Part shown: positions 1-6,290 of the stretch, piece by piece
Position numbering within the stretch: position 1 is the stretch's first letter
Layout of the letters: every line of letters starts with the position of its first letter
Source of the DNA: Acidimicrobiia bacterium
Lineage (GTDB): Bacteria; Actinomycetota; Acidimicrobiia; IMCC26256
Assembly (NCBI GenBank): GCA_023262065.1
Contig: JALRDW010000086.1
Location: forward strand, 1 to 8,012
Direction: 5' to 3'
Length of the DNA stretch: 8,012 nt
Notes under the pieces: model-generated
Databases searched by the model: none
What the model saw: only the letters and a program-made list of their open reading frames with translations
What the model was told of the DNA's origin: nothing
Made by a program: the position numbers and the translations under genes

Positions 1-566
1 TGAGCGCCGAGGACTACGACGCCGTGGTCAAGGTGCACCAGTACGGCACCTTCAACTGCGCCCGCCACGCGGCCCCGCACATGAAGGAGGCCGGGTACGG
101 CCGCATCATCAACGTCACCTCGCAGGCCGGCCTGCGAGGCAACTTCGGCCAGACCAACTACGGCTCGGCCAAGGCCGCGATCATGGGACTCACCTACATC
201 TGGGCGATCGAGCTCGGTCGCTACGGCATCACGGTGAACGCGATGTCGCCGGCCGGCGCGACCCGGATGACCGAGGAGCTGTTCGCACGCACCGGCCAGG
301 CCCCGCCGCCCGAGGCGAACCCGGCGCTCAACGCCCCGATGGTCACCTGGCTGGCCTCCGAGGAGGCGGCGCACGTCAACGGGCAGATCCTCGGTCGCAC
401 GGACTTCGCGTACACGCTGTACCGCAGCCCGCTGCAGATCGCCTACATGTACCGCGAGGGCGGCTGGGATGTGCAGGGGGTGTCGGAGAACTTCAACAAG
501 ATCTTCGCCCAGCAGCTCCAGCCGGTCGGTATGGCGATGCCGGGGGGCATGGAGCACAAGAAGTAA
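1..566 (+). CDS. MFE-2/HSD17B4-like short-chain dehydrogenase, C-terminal part (5' end outside window)
   Basis: The frame is open from position 3, so the gene enters from the left and lacks its N-terminal NAD-binding GxxxGxG segment. The visible 187 residues hold the SDR catalytic Ser40, Tyr53 and Lys57 (NYGSAK, numbered from the first visible codon), followed by the SPAG-type turn near residue 82. The strings KVHQYGTF, NFGQTNYGSAK and the APMVTWLAS region resemble the dehydrogenase unit of peroxisomal multifunctional enzyme 2 (HSD17B4). That family has His where classical SDRs have the catalytic Asn. The extended C-terminal tail after the Rossmann domain also fits. Family members oxidise (3R)-hydroxyacyl-CoA in beta-oxidation, and bacterial homologues include steroid-degradation enzymes; the substrate here is inferred, not shown. 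The protein is probably cytosolic. The MFS gene starts about 40 bp after the stop. Confidence 0.88.
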   Translation, partial: SAEDYDAVVKVHQYGTFNCARHAAPHMKEAGYGRIINVTSQAGLRGNFGQTNYGSAKAAIMGLTYIWAIELGRYGITVNAMSPAGATRMTEELFARTGQAPPPEANPALNAPMVTWLASEEAAHVNGQILGRTDFAYTLYRSPLQIAYMYREGGWDVQGVSENFNKIFAQQLQPVGMAMPGGMEHKK

Positions 567-593
567 CCGCCGCGCACGCTCGGCCGCGTCGGC

Positions 594-599
594 GACAAT
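594..599 (+). promoter_or_regulatory. Candidate -10 element (GACAAT) for a leaderless MFS transcript
   Basis: GACAAT differs from TANAAT only at its first base and ends 7 nt before the ATG at 607. This is the spacing expected if transcription starts at or next to the start codon, as is common in actinobacteria. No Shine-Dalgarno sequence precedes 607. The -35 region is not recognisable. This is inference from sequence only. Confidence 0.4.
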
Positions 600-606
600 G
601 GGACGC

Positions 607-2016
607 ATGGCTGAGGATCCCGACGAGGGCGCACACACCGGGGTCCTCGCGCCCGCCCACCGGGCGACGTCGATCGGGTTGTTCCTCGTCATCACCCTCG
701 TGGGCTTCGAGGCGATGGCGATCGCCACGGTGCTGCCTCGGGTGAGTCGTGACCTCGACGGCATCCGGCTCTACGGCTGGGTGTTCTCGGCGTTCCTGCT
801 CGCCTCGCTCCTCGGGATCGTGCTCGCCGGTCGGCTCGCCGACCGGTACGGTCCGGAGCGCCCGTTCCTCCTCGGGCTCGTGCTGTTCTGCGCCGGGTTG
901 GTCATCGGGGGACTCACGCCCTCGATGCCGGTCCTCGTCCTCGGCCGAGCGGTGCAGGGGTTCGGCGCCGGGGTGATCCCGGCGGTGCTCTACGTGGTCA
1001 TCGGCCGGGCGTACCCCCGAGCGCTCCAGCCCCGGATGTTCGCGCTCATGTCGACGGCCTGGGTCCTCCCGAGCCTCTTCGGCCCGCCGATCGCGGCGGT
1101 GATCGCAGCGACGCTCGGGTGGCGGTGGGTCTTCCTCGCACTGCTGCCCGTGGTGCTCGTCGCCGGGGCGCTCGCGGCGCCGTCCATGCGGCGCCTCCAG
1201 CCGGTGCCGCAGGATCCCGATGCCGAGCCGCCCGCCTCCCCGCGTGACGCGGTCCTCGTGGCGGTGGGCGCCGGACTGCTCCTCGGCGGGCTCACGGCGA
1301 CCCGCTGGTACGTGCTCGTCACGCTCGTCGGCGTCGGTCTGCTCGCGGGTGCCGGGGCGTTCCGGCGGTTGACCCCGGTCGGCACGTTGCGGGCCCGTCC
1401 CGGTCCGCCGGCCGCGGTGCTCGCACGCGGGATGCTGACCTTCGCCTTCTTCGGGGTCGACGCCTTCGTGACCCTCGCGGTGCAGGAGGTGCGGGGTGGG
1501 AGCGTGGCGCTCGGTGGCGTGGCGCTGGCGGCCGGGGGGATCGCGTGGACCTCGGCGTCGTGGACCCAGCAGCACTTCATCCACCGGGTCGGCGCGGCCC
1601 GGCTCGTGCGTATCGGCTTCGCCGTCGTGGGGGCCGCGATCGTGATCTTCTCGGTGGCCCTGCTGCCGGCGGTCCCCATCGCGACCTTCGTGGTCGCGTG
1701 GGCGGTGGCGGGCTTCGGCATCGGTCTCGCGTACGCCCCGATCTCGATCGTCGTGCTCGGCGCGGCGGAACCGGGCCGCGAGGGCCACGCGAGCGCGGCG
1801 ATCCAGTTGACCGACGTGCTCGGGTGCGCGCTCGGGATCGGCGTGGGCGGTGCGCTCGTGGCGTGGGGTGAGGGAGCGGGGTGGGCCCCGGCCTCGGCCC
1901 TGCACCTCGGGGCGACGATCGATCTCGTCGTCGCGCTCGCCGGCGTCACCATCGCGTCCCGGCTGCGGCGATCGGGCGCCGAGGCGTCGACCCCGGTGCC
2001 GAATCCGGCCGCCTAG
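607..2016 (+). CDS. MFS transporter, DHA2/EmrB-QacA-like drug exporter
   Basis: This is a 469-residue polytopic membrane protein with roughly 12-14 hydrophobic segments, the first at about residues 22-45. MFS motif A is clear at residues 75-82 (GRLADRYG), between segments 2 and 3. Motif B is at 113-122 with Arg114 (GRAVQGFGAG), and a motif C-like GPP lies in segment 5 at about 159-161. Motif C marks proton-driven antiporters, so export of a small hydrophobic compound across the cytoplasmic membrane is likely. The substrate cannot be read from sequence. A central hydrophilic loop spans about 193-212. An in-frame ATG at 598 would add three residues, but 607 is preferred because the -10-like GACAAT overlaps the upstream ATG. 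The frame also stays open upstream into the SDR gene, but that part looks like a shadow reading. The CGNR gene begins 12 bp after the stop. Confidence 0.9.
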   Translation: MAEDPDEGAHTGVLAPAHRATSIGLFLVITLVGFEAMAIATVLPRVSRDLDGIRLYGWVFSAFLLASLLGIVLAGRLADRYGPERPFLLGLVLFCAGLVIGGLTPSMPVLVLGRAVQGFGAGVIPAVLYVVIGRAYPRALQPRMFALMSTAWVLPSLFGPPIAAVIAATLGWRWVFLALLPVVLVAGALAAPSMRRLQPVPQDPDAEPPASPRDAVLVAVGAGLLLGGLTATRWYVLVTLVGVGLLAGAGAFRRLTPVGTLRARPGPPAAVLARGMLTFAFFGVDAFVTLAVQEVRGGSVALGGVALAAGGIAWTSASWTQQHFIHRVGAARLVRIGFAVVGAAIVIFSVALLPAVPIATFVVAWAVAGFGIGLAYAPISIVVLGAAEPGREGHASAAIQLTDVLGCALGIGVGGALVAWGEGAGWAPASALHLGATIDLVVALAGVTIASRLRRSGAEASTPVPNPAA

Positions 2017-2019
2017 CCT
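2014..2019 (+). promoter_or_regulatory. Candidate -10 element (TAGCCT) for the CGNR gene
   Basis: TAGCCT matches TANNNT, contains the MFS stop codon, and ends 9 nt before the ATG at 2029. No Shine-Dalgarno sequence is present in the 12-bp gap. The downstream gene could therefore be a leaderless unit inside a polycistronic array, or be translated by re-initiation after the MFS stop. With such a degenerate motif, chance occurrence is a real alternative. Confidence 0.3.
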
Positions 2020-2028
2020 CGGGCACCG

Positions 2029-2562
2029 ATGTCGACCGCGCCCTCCGCCGCCGTCCGCCGGCTCACCGCCTTCCTCGCGACCGGGATGGGTCCTGACGAT
2101 GACGTGCTGCGGGACGCGCGCGCCGCCCGGGCATGGTGTCGTGACCACGATCTCGATCCCGGCCGGCGGCCCTTCGTCGGACCCGACCTCGTCCATCTGC
2201 GGGCGCTGCGGACCGCCCTGCGCGGGGCGGTCGCCGACCCGCGCGGCGCGTCGGCGCGCCGGGTCGGCGGGCTCGCCCGCCGGGCGCGCCTCGGGGTGGT
2301 CATCGGATCCCGGGGCCCCGAGGTCGCACCGATGGCGCCGGGTGCCGACGGGGTGATCGGCCGCATCCTCCTCGACGCCGTGGACGCCACGACATCCGGT
2401 GCCTGGGCCCGCATCCGGACCTGTGCGGCGCCCGGGTGTGCGGGCGTGTTCCTCGACACCTCGCGGAGCGGGACCCGCCGGTGGTGCGACATGGCCCGGT
2501 GCGGCAACCGCACCAAGGTCCGGGCGCACCGGGCCCGGACCCGGGCCGAGGTGGCCGGGTGA
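2029..2562 (+). CDS. CGNR zinc-finger / ABATE-domain protein, putative transcriptional regulator
   Basis: This is a 177-residue protein. The C-terminal third carries the CGNR zinc finger: Cys132-x4-Cys137-x15-Cys153-x4-Cys158, with the CGNR string at 158-161, followed by a very basic tail rich in Arg. The N-terminal part (about 1-125) has the alpha-helical layout of the ABATE (putative stress-induced transcription regulator) domain, including the helical HLRALRTALR segment near residue 56. The family is common in actinobacteria and is thought to bind DNA, but ligands and targets are mostly unknown. The start follows the MFS stop by 12 bp, and the stop overlaps the start of the VOC gene, so co-transcription and coupled translation of the pair are likely. 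The MFS exporter may be a target, but nothing here proves it. Confidence 0.88.
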   Translation: MSTAPSAAVRRLTAFLATGMGPDDDVLRDARAARAWCRDHDLDPGRRPFVGPDLVHLRALRTALRGAVADPRGASARRVGGLARRARLGVVIGSRGPEVAPMAPGADGVIGRILLDAVDATTSGAWARIRTCAAPGCAGVFLDTSRSGTRRWCDMARCGNRTKVRAHRARTRAEVAG

Positions 2563-2951
2563 GGGCGAGCGGGATCGACCACGTCGTGCTCGTCGTCACC
2601 GATGTCGAACGGGCACTCGGTTGGTACTGCGACCGGCTCGGGCTCGAGCCGGTCCGGGTCGACGAGTGGCGCCGCGGTGAGGTGCCGTTCGTGTCGGTGC
2701 GCCTCGACGCCACGACGATCATCGACCTGGTGGCCGGCTCGCGCACGGGGGTGAACGTCGACCACCTGTGCCTCATCGTCGAGGGGGCTGACCTCCACGC
2801 GCTGGTCGAGGGCGGCGCGTTCGAGTGCGAGGGTCCGCCCCGGCGCCTGTTCGGCGCCCGCGGCGTCGGCTGGGGTGTGTACGTGCGGGATCCCGATGGC
2901 AACCGGATCGAACTGCGGCACTACGGCGAGGAGCCGGGTGCACCGGCCTGA
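2559..2951 (+). CDS. VOC-family (glyoxalase/bleomycin-resistance/dioxygenase fold) protein
   Basis: This 130-residue protein is the usual length for a single VOC protein made of two beta-alpha-beta-beta-beta modules. It opens with GIDHVVLVVTDVERALGWY (His8 is a likely metal ligand), the typical first module. The second module begins at VDHLCLIVEG (His69) and ends in the DPDGNRIEL motif (110s; Glu118 is a likely metal ligand). These positions suggest an intact metal site, but VOC proteins include glyoxalases, dioxygenases, epimerases and sequestration-type resistance proteins, and the reaction cannot be chosen. The GTG start is preferred because it overlaps the CGNR stop (GTGA, 2559-2562) and puts the first His at the standard place. 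Upstream in-frame codons would lie inside the CGNR gene. The stop is 3 bp from the stop of the opposing aldehyde dehydrogenase gene. Confidence 0.9.
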   Translation: MRASGIDHVVLVVTDVERALGWYCDRLGLEPVRVDEWRRGEVPFVSVRLDATTIIDLVAGSRTGVNVDHLCLIVEGADLHALVEGGAFECEGPPRRLFGARGVGWGVYVRDPDGNRIELRHYGEEPGAPA

Positions 2952-2954
2952 CCG

Positions 2955-4376
2955 CTACAGGAATCGTCGCAGCAGCTTCTGCTTCTGCTCGGTGTACGGC
3001 GGGTAGGCGATCGGCGGGTCGAGGCGCGTCGGCTTGCGCAGCACACTCTTGCGGTGGCTGAAGGTCTCGAACGTCGATCGACCGTGGTACGCGCCCTGTC
3101 CGCTCTCGCCCACGCCGCCGAACGGCAGGGTCGGCGGCACGAGGTGGTAGAGCGTCGCGTTGACGCACACCCCGCCGGAGGATGTCTCAGCGAGGACGCG
3201 CTCGACGACCCGCTTCGACTCGGCGAACACGTAGAGGGCGAGCGGCTTGTCGCGATCGTTGATGAAGGTGATCGCCTCGTCGACGCCGCCGACGGGGAGG
3301 ATCGGCAGGATCGGACCGAAGATCTCCTCCTGCATGACCCGCGCCGCGGGGTCCGTGCCCACGAGCGCCGTGGGGGCCATGTAGCGGTCGGCCTCGTCGC
3401 GCCCGCCGCCGAACGCCGGCGTGCCCGCCCCCTCGCCGTCGACGAGTGCGGCGATCCGGCCGAAGTGGCGTCCGTTGATGATGCGGCCGAAGTCCGGCGA
3501 GGCCTGCGGGTCGTCCCCGTAGAACTCGCGGACCGCAGCGCCGAGTTCCTCGACGAACGCGTCGGCCACGGAGCGGTCGACGAGGACGTAGTCGGGCGCG
3601 ATGCAGGTCTGACCGGAGTTCAGGAACTTGCCCCACGCGATCCGCTTCGCCGCGACGCCGAGGTTCGCCGAGGCATCGACGTAGGTCGGACTCTTGCCAC
3701 CCAGTTCGAGGGTGACCGGCGTGAGGTGCTTCGCCGCGGCCGCCATGACCACGCGCCCGATGGCGCCGTTGCCCGTGTAGAAGACGTGGTCCCATCGCTG
3801 CTCGAGCAGTGCCGTCGTCTCGTCGACCGCGCCCTCGACCAGGCGGATCGCCGCCGGGTCGAGGTACTGCGGCAGGAGGCGGGCGAGGGTCGCCGAGACG
3901 GTCGCCGAGACCTCGGACGGCTTGAGCACCGCGCAGTTCCCGGCGGCGATCGCACCGACGAGCGGTGCGAGCAGCAGCTGCACCGGGTAGTTCCACGGTC
4001 CGATGATGAGGACGACGCCGAGCGGGTCACGGTGGATGCGGCCGCGGCCCGGCCGCTGCTTCACCGGGATCCCCACCCGTTCCGGGCGGACCCAGCGGTC
4101 GAGGTGCTTGAGCGTCACGTCGATCTCGGCGCGCACGAAGGCGAGTTCGGTGAGGAAGGCCTCGATCGCCGGCTTGCCGAGGTCGATGCGCAGCGCACCG
4201 AGGAGGTCCTCCTCGCACTCGGCGAGCATGCGCCGCAGGGCGCGCAACTGCTCCTTGCGCCACGAGAGGTCTCGGGTCCGGCCGGTCGCGAAGGTCGCCC
4301 GCAGCCCGGCGAGGAGCGCGGCGGCGTCGAGGTCCGGGGTCGCGGGTGCGACCGGCGGGGTGGCGGTGGCGGTCAT
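2955..4376 (-). CDS. Aldehyde dehydrogenase, class 3 (ALDH3, fatty-aldehyde type)
   Basis: This complete 473-residue NAD(P)-dependent aldehyde dehydrogenase oxidises aldehydes to acids. Landmarks in order are: PWN at 127-129, the cofactor-binding Lys152 in LKPSE, the FYTGNGAIG turn at 199-207, general base Glu224 in ELGGKSP, catalytic Cys258 in NSGQTCIAPDYV, and EIFGP at 351-355. The short length, the absence of the roughly 50-residue N-terminal extension of other ALDH classes, and the C-terminal PPYTEQKQKLLRRFL tail place it in class 3. That class acts on medium- and long-chain aliphatic or aromatic aldehydes. Oxidation of fatty aldehydes from lipid or alkane turnover is the likely role, by inference. 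The ATG at 4376 has a good GGAGG Shine-Dalgarno 4 nt upstream. The gene is convergent with the VOC gene and downstream of the HAD gene on the same strand (75-bp gap). Confidence 0.95.
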   Translation of the reverse strand: MTATATPPVAPATPDLDAAALLAGLRATFATGRTRDLSWRKEQLRALRRMLAECEEDLLGALRIDLGKPAIEAFLTELAFVRAEIDVTLKHLDRWVRPERVGIPVKQRPGRGRIHRDPLGVVLIIGPWNYPVQLLLAPLVGAIAAGNCAVLKPSEVSATVSATLARLLPQYLDPAAIRLVEGAVDETTALLEQRWDHVFYTGNGAIGRVVMAAAAKHLTPVTLELGGKSPTYVDASANLGVAAKRIAWGKFLNSGQTCIAPDYVLVDRSVADAFVEELGAAVREFYGDDPQASPDFGRIINGRHFGRIAALVDGEGAGTPAFGGGRDEADRYMAPTALVGTDPAARVMQEEIFGPILPILPVGGVDEAITFINDRDKPLALYVFAESKRVVERVLAETSSGGVCVNATLYHLVPPTLPFGGVGESGQGAYHGRSTFETFSHRKSVLRKPTRLDPPIAYPPYTEQKQKLLRRFL

Positions 4377-4380
4377 GGGT

Positions 4381-4385
4381 CCTCC
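4381..4385 (-). promoter_or_regulatory. Shine-Dalgarno GGAGG of the aldehyde dehydrogenase gene
   Basis: Read on the minus strand, GGAGG is followed by ACCC and then ATG (4376-4374). It is one of the strongest ribosome-binding sites in the window and fixes the start codon. Confidence 0.7.
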
Positions 4386-4416
4386 AGAGGGTGCCGGAAA
4401 CGGGGCCTCGGTGGCG

Positions 4417-4422
4417 ATCGTA
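4417..4422 (-). promoter_or_regulatory. Candidate -10 element (TACGAT) for the aldehyde dehydrogenase gene
   Basis: On the minus strand TACGAT (4422 to 4417) matches TANNAT. It would place a transcription start near 4410, leaving a leader of about 34 nt that contains the GGAGG site. The -35 region is GC-rich and not recognisable. If real, the ALDH gene has its own promoter in the 75-bp gap below the HAD gene. Confidence 0.35.
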
Positions 4423-4451
4423 CGGCGGGCGGTGGGGGCCGCGCCGTGCCC

Positions 4452-5165
4452 TCAGAGCAGGTCGAGGATGGCGGTGAGGTCGGCCCCGACCGTGACGCCC
4501 CGGCCCCGGGGCTCGTCGTGGGGGCAGGTGCCGTCCGGCCAGTGACCGTCCCGCCGCAGGTACAGGGGGGTGATGCCGGCCGCGAGCGGTCCCTCGACGT
4601 CGGCGTTCCAGGTGTCGCCGGCGAACACGACCGACTCGGGCTCGAGGCCAGCGGCCGCCAGCGTGTGCGCGTAGATGCGGGGATGCGGCTTGCGGGCTCC
4701 GACCCACGCCGAGGACACGACCACGTCGATCGCCTCGGTGAGCCCGGCCTCGGCGATCGCCTCGTGCAAGTCCCAGTCCCAGTTCGAGCACACGACGATG
4801 CACAGGCCCCTGGACCGCAGGTCGGCCAGCAGCCCGGGGACCTCGTCGTAGGCCTCGAGGACCCGGGTGGACTGGCCCTCGCGCAACTTCGCCGCGATCA
4901 GGTCGTGCTCGTCCGGGTGGACGTCGGACTCGGTGAGCATGGCGAGCGTGCGCTCGTGCTGCCAGGCCGTGTAGTGGTCCCGGGAGACCGAGTGCTCGTC
5001 GTGCTCCAGCCCGTCGAGGCCGTGGTCGAAGAACCGGTCCCGGGCCGCCGGGTCGAGCGCGTAGCCGTGCTCGGCGAGGGCCTGCTCGATGGAGAACCAG
5101 TGCGTGGCCCGGGCGAGGGTGCCGTAGAAGTCGAGGAGCACGCCGCGGGCGGTGGGGGAGGTCAT
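4452..5165 (-). CDS. HAD-superfamily hydrolase (subfamily IA, haloacid dehalogenase-like)
   Basis: This 237-residue protein has all four HAD motifs. Motif I is LLDFYGTLA with nucleophile Asp12, motif II is Ser127-Asn128 in VVCSNWD, motif III is Lys159 in GARKPHP, and motif IV is GDTWNAD with Asp184 and Asp189. A helical cap of about 100 residues lies between motifs I and II, as in subfamily IA. Motif I reads D-x-Y-G-T rather than D-x-D-G-T. The missing second Asp is the usual general acid of phosphatases, and Tyr there is typical of 2-haloacid dehalogenases and related proteins. Either dehalogenase or phosphatase activity on a small metabolite is possible. The ATG at 5165 puts motif I nine residues in, which is normal, but no good Shine-Dalgarno sequence is visible. 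The gene is divergent from the desaturase across 122 bp and lies upstream of ALDH on the same strand. Confidence 0.88.
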   Translation of the reverse strand: MTSPTARGVLLDFYGTLARATHWFSIEQALAEHGYALDPAARDRFFDHGLDGLEHDEHSVSRDHYTAWQHERTLAMLTESDVHPDEHDLIAAKLREGQSTRVLEAYDEVPGLLADLRSRGLCIVVCSNWDWDLHEAIAEAGLTEAIDVVVSSAWVGARKPHPRIYAHTLAAAGLEPESVVFAGDTWNADVEGPLAAGITPLYLRRDGHWPDGTCPHDEPRGRGVTVGADLTAILDLL

Positions 5166-5193
5166 GGCCCCATGGTGCCAGCGGGCCCGGACA

Positions 5194-5212
5194 CCCGGGG
5201 AACCGCCCCGGG
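5194..5212. other. GC-only hairpin in the HAD/desaturase intergenic region
   Basis: CCCGGGG (5194-5200) and CCCCGGG (5206-5212) can form a perfect 7-bp stem with a 5-nt loop. No T-run follows on either strand, so it is not a classical terminator. It lies in the 5' region of the HAD gene and could be a transcript structure or simply GC-rich sequence. Confidence 0.3.
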
Positions 5213-5259
5213 GCCGGGCGGGGCGGCCGACGGACCGATCGCGGGCCCGACCCCCGTTC

Positions 5260-5279
5260 CCTACCTACCGGTAGGTAGG
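5260..5279. promoter_or_regulatory. Perfect 20-bp palindromic operator, TetR-type, at the desaturase promoter
   Basis: The core CTACCTACCGGTAGGTAG (5261-5278) is its own reverse complement, and the flanking C5260/G5279 pair extends the symmetry to 20 bp. Its right end covers the first four bases of the TAGGCT -10 element, and it ends 8 bp before the desaturase start codon. A bound dimer would therefore block RNA polymerase. Length, perfect symmetry and the TACC/GGTA arms resemble operators of TetR-family repressors, several of which control lipid genes. The repressor is not encoded in this window. The site is also 94 bp from the divergent HAD start, so shared control is possible. Confidence 0.75.
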
Positions 5280-5281
5280 CT
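5276..5281 (+). promoter_or_regulatory. -10 element (TAGGCT) of the leaderless desaturase gene
   Basis: TAGGCT fits TANNNT and is separated from the ATG at 5288 by 6 nt, so transcription probably begins at the start codon. No Shine-Dalgarno sequence is present. A -35 hexamer is not convincing (GC-rich 5250-5260), which is usual for such promoters. The first four bases belong to the palindromic operator. Confidence 0.55.
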
Positions 5282-5287
5282 GCCCGC

Positions 5288-6160
5288 ATGCGCCGTTACC
5301 CGAAGCCGTCGACGATCCACCGAACCCCCGAGGAGCACGTCAACTGGCCGGCCTCGGTGCCGTTCCTGCTCGTGCACCTGCTCCCACTCCTCGCCGTGTT
5401 CACCGGGGTCACGACGACGGCACTCGTCCTGTTCGCCGTCACCTTCTTCGGGCGCATGTGGCTCGTCACCGCCGGCTACCACCGGTACTTCTCGCACCGC
5501 GCCTACCGGATGGGCCGCATCCCGCAGTTCCTCATGGCCTTCGGAGCCGAGACCTCGGCGCAGAAGGGTGTGCTCTGGTGGGCGTCCCACCACCGCAACC
5601 ACCACCAGTACTCGGACACCGAGCGCGATCTGCACTCGCCGCGCAAGGGGTTCTGGTGGAGCCACGTCGGCTGGATCCTGTGCGACAAGTACAAGGGGTA
5701 CGAGCCCGACCGGATCCGCGACTTCCAGAAGTTCCCCGAACTCGTGTTCATCTCGAAGCACGACTGGATCCCGACCTGGTCGCTCGGCATCGCGTGCTTC
5801 CTCATCGGTGGGTGGAGCGGGCTCGTCGTCGGCTTCTTCGCGTCGACGGTGCTGCTCTGGCACACGACGTTCCTCGTGAACTCGGCGGCGCACGTCTTCG
5901 GGCGTCGTCGGTACGACACCGACGACACGAGCCGCAACTCGCTCATCATCGCCCTGCTGACGGGGGGCGAGGGGTGGCACAACAACCACCACCACTACCA
6001 GGCCTCGGCTCGCCAGGGGTTCTTCTGGTGGGAGATCGACACCACGTACTACGGCCTCAAGGTGCTCTCGTGGTTGGGCATCGTGAAGGACCTGCGCAAG
6101 CCCCCGGACCGAGTGCGGTACCCGGAGCGCGCGTCCGACGACGTGCTCGAACCCGCCTGA
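5288..6160 (+). CDS. Membrane acyl-CoA (Delta9-type) fatty acid desaturase
   Basis: This complete 290-residue integral membrane di-iron desaturase introduces a double bond into a fatty acyl chain, using O2 and an electron donor. The three histidine boxes are present: HRYFSH at 65-70, HRNHH at 102-106 and HNNHH at 231-235. The extra NSAAH motif (198-202) is typical of the stearoyl-CoA desaturase group. Hydrophobic spans at about 23-62 and 165-195 fit the usual two membrane hairpins. At 290 residues it is a compact form with no fused cytochrome b5 or other electron-transfer domain, so it needs separate ferredoxin/oxidoreductase partners that are not in this window. The start follows a TAGGCT -10 element by 6 nt, suggesting a leaderless mRNA. 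The palindrome overlapping that promoter suggests repression responding to lipid state. Regioselectivity cannot be read directly from the sequence. Confidence 0.93.
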   Translation: MRRYPKPSTIHRTPEEHVNWPASVPFLLVHLLPLLAVFTGVTTTALVLFAVTFFGRMWLVTAGYHRYFSHRAYRMGRIPQFLMAFGAETSAQKGVLWWASHHRNHHQYSDTERDLHSPRKGFWWSHVGWILCDKYKGYEPDRIRDFQKFPELVFISKHDWIPTWSLGIACFLIGGWSGLVVGFFASTVLLWHTTFLVNSAAHVFGRRRYDTDDTSRNSLIIALLTGGEGWHNNHHHYQASARQGFFWWEIDTTYYGLKVLSWLGIVKDLRKPPDRVRYPERASDDVLEPA

Positions 6161-6225
6161 CGCGACATCAGGGGACCGCCGCGCTGCGCGCGTGCGAGCG
6201 CCTCGCCGACCGCCCTCGGTGAACC

Positions 6226-6248
6226 TCCGCGTTCCGGGGAACCGCGGA
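6226..6248. other. Imperfect inverted repeat / hairpin
   Basis: TCCGCGTTCC (6226-6235) pairs with GGAACCGCGGA (6238-6248) over 10 bp with one bulged C at 6243; the closing C-G pair probably opens to leave a 4-nt loop. It could end desaturase transcripts or be an operator. It shares its right-arm GGAAC with the candidate ECF-type -35 element. Confidence 0.4.
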
Positions 6249-6263
6249 CGTGCGCCGGTCGTT
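6238..6263 (+). promoter_or_regulatory. Candidate ECF-sigma-type promoter (GGAAC-N17-CGTT)
   Basis: GGAAC (6238-6242) and CGTT (6260-6263) are separated by 17 nt. Actinobacterial stress sigma factors of the SigE/SigH type recognise GGAA(C/T) and (C)GTT hexamer cores at 16-18 nt. Transcription would start near 6270 and give a leader of about 40 nt before the small coiled-coil gene. With such short motifs in GC-rich DNA, chance is a serious alternative. Confidence 0.3.
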
Positions 6264-6290
6264 CCGATGTCGGACCCGCTCGCCCGAGCG

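Noticed and set aside
493..2529. Minus-strand open frame of 678 codons opposite MFS and CGNR
   Set aside because: The composition (Arg, Gly, Pro, His, Asp, Glu repeats) is typical of antisense shadow, and the plus-strand genes have clear motifs.
5194..5212. Intrinsic terminator between HAD and desaturase
   Set aside because: The genes are divergent here, and the GC hairpin has no T-run on either side.
3054..5879. Very long plus-strand open frame (941 codons) across ALDH, HAD and the start of the desaturase
   Set aside because: It is antisense or out of frame to three genes with complete catalytic motifs. Its protein is Arg/Gly/Val/Asp-rich with no domain pattern, as expected for shadow frames in high-GC DNA.
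6221..6234. Possible LexA/SOS box (GAAC...GTTC)
   Set aside because: The half-sites are separated by 6 nt (CTCCGC), whereas the actinobacterial LexA box needs 4 nt.
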